Assembly (NCBI GenBank): GCA_016649675.1
Contig: JAENXG010000160.1
Coordinates: 1-5,718, forward strand
DNA length: 5,718 nucleotides
Source: Methyloceanibacter sp.
GTDB lineage: Bacteria; Pseudomonadota; Alphaproteobacteria; Rhizobiales; Methyloligellaceae
Reading direction: 5' to 3'
This document shows positions 5,426-5,718 of the stretch, in pieces. Position 1 is the first letter of the stretch. Every line of letters starts with the position of its first letter. The notes below the pieces were generated by a model that saw only the letters and a list, made by a program, of their open reading frames with translations, did no database searches and had not been told where the DNA came from. The position numbers and the translations under genes were made by a program.

Positions 5426-5718
5426 TCACCGCGATCGCTTTGACGGCTTTTTCGGCTTGTTGCTCTGCTCTTCGAAGCGAAGGTCCCGGCCTTCCCCGCA
5501 ATCGTTTTGATGCACGACGAGATCGACAGGGTCCACGAAGGCATTGAGGCCCTGCGAGGGCGCGGCTTCCGGGGTGATCTGCCGGTTGTTGCAGATCGCC
5601 GACGACAGCACCTCGGGAGCGTTCTTGACGACGATGGGGAGGTTGCCCTTGAACACGTTGTGATTGAGCTCGACCTTGGCGACGGCGCCCTTCTTGCCGG
5701 CAATCAGAACCCCGGGAC
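5426..5718 (-). CDS. C-terminal part of an uncharacterised protein, possibly beta-helical (cut by window edge)
   Basis: The last 96 or so codons of a minus-strand gene entering from beyond the right edge, ending at TGA 5428-5426. Third codon positions are strongly G/C, as in the neighbouring genes, which supports real coding. The visible part starts PGVLIAGKKGAVAKVELNHN, then VFKGNLPIVVKNAPEV and AICNNRQI. The spaced Asn residues and short alternating strands are reminiscent of right-handed parallel beta-helix repeats, as in some secreted polysaccharide-binding or pectate-lyase-like proteins. The end is a basic tail (NKPKKPSKRSR). Two cysteines are present (in AICNN and NDCGEG). I do not recognise the family and assign no function. 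An internal GTG at 5656 would give a 76-residue frame, but the frame is open through to the window edge, so the true start is outside. Confidence 0.6.
   Translation of the reverse strand, partial: PGVLIAGKKGAVAKVELNHNVFKGNLPIVVKNAPEVLSSAICNNRQITPEAAPSQGLNAFVDPVDLVVHQNDCGEGRDLRFEEQSNKPKKPSKRSR

Noticed and set aside
5407..5703. 98-codon minus-strand frame overlapping the right-hand gene end
   Set aside because: Its translation is Arg/Ser-rich, as expected of a shifted frame. The overlapping frame ending at 5426 has the proper third-position G/C bias.

Overview
The window is GC-rich with strongly G/C-biased third codon positions. Its gene content is typical of an alphaproteobacterial chromosome, most likely Hyphomicrobiales (Rhizobiales). 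That placement is inferred from protein style and codon use, not from a marker gene. Most of the window is ordinary housekeeping and secreted-protein coding. I see no phage, insertion sequence, CRISPR array, tRNA, rRNA or convincing novel multi-gene system.

Layout, left to right. Positions 1-755 (minus strand) hold a phosphate-uptake pair: a DUF47/PhoU-like accessory protein followed 21 nt downstream by the first 29 codons of a PiT-type phosphate permease, cut by the window edge. Positions 837-1553 (minus) encode a secreted, cysteine-rich von Willebrand factor A protein with an intact MIDAS metal site. Positions 1554-2020 hold an intergenic stretch and then a plus-strand remnant of a calcineurin-like metallophosphoesterase, of which only the C-terminal GHRH end survives.

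Positions 2120-2983 (plus) encode FdhD, and 2993-3622 (minus) encode MobA. The two converge with nine bases between their stop codons. Both serve molybdenum enzymes: MobA attaches GMP to molybdopterin, and FdhD supplies sulfur to the cofactor of formate dehydrogenase. This suggests the host makes a molybdenum (or tungsten) formate dehydrogenase encoded elsewhere. Positions 3692-4867 (minus) encode an exported astacin/matrixin-like zinc metalloprotease with a helical, proline-ended C-terminal tail. A plausible terminator lies between it and mobA.

Positions 4868-5718 are the least ordinary part. A promoter-bearing intergenic region is followed by a very short plus-strand ORF that starts like a secretory signal peptide and then loses sense. 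Overlapping it on the minus strand is an internal fragment of an NmrA-like NAD(P)-binding oxidoreductase. Last comes the C-terminal end of an uncharacterised, possibly beta-helical protein that enters from beyond the right edge. The pieces look like gene debris left by rearrangement.

Three intact genes (VWA, fdhD, protease) use GTG or TTG starts, each with a usable Shine-Dalgarno sequence. Automated callers may therefore misplace those starts.
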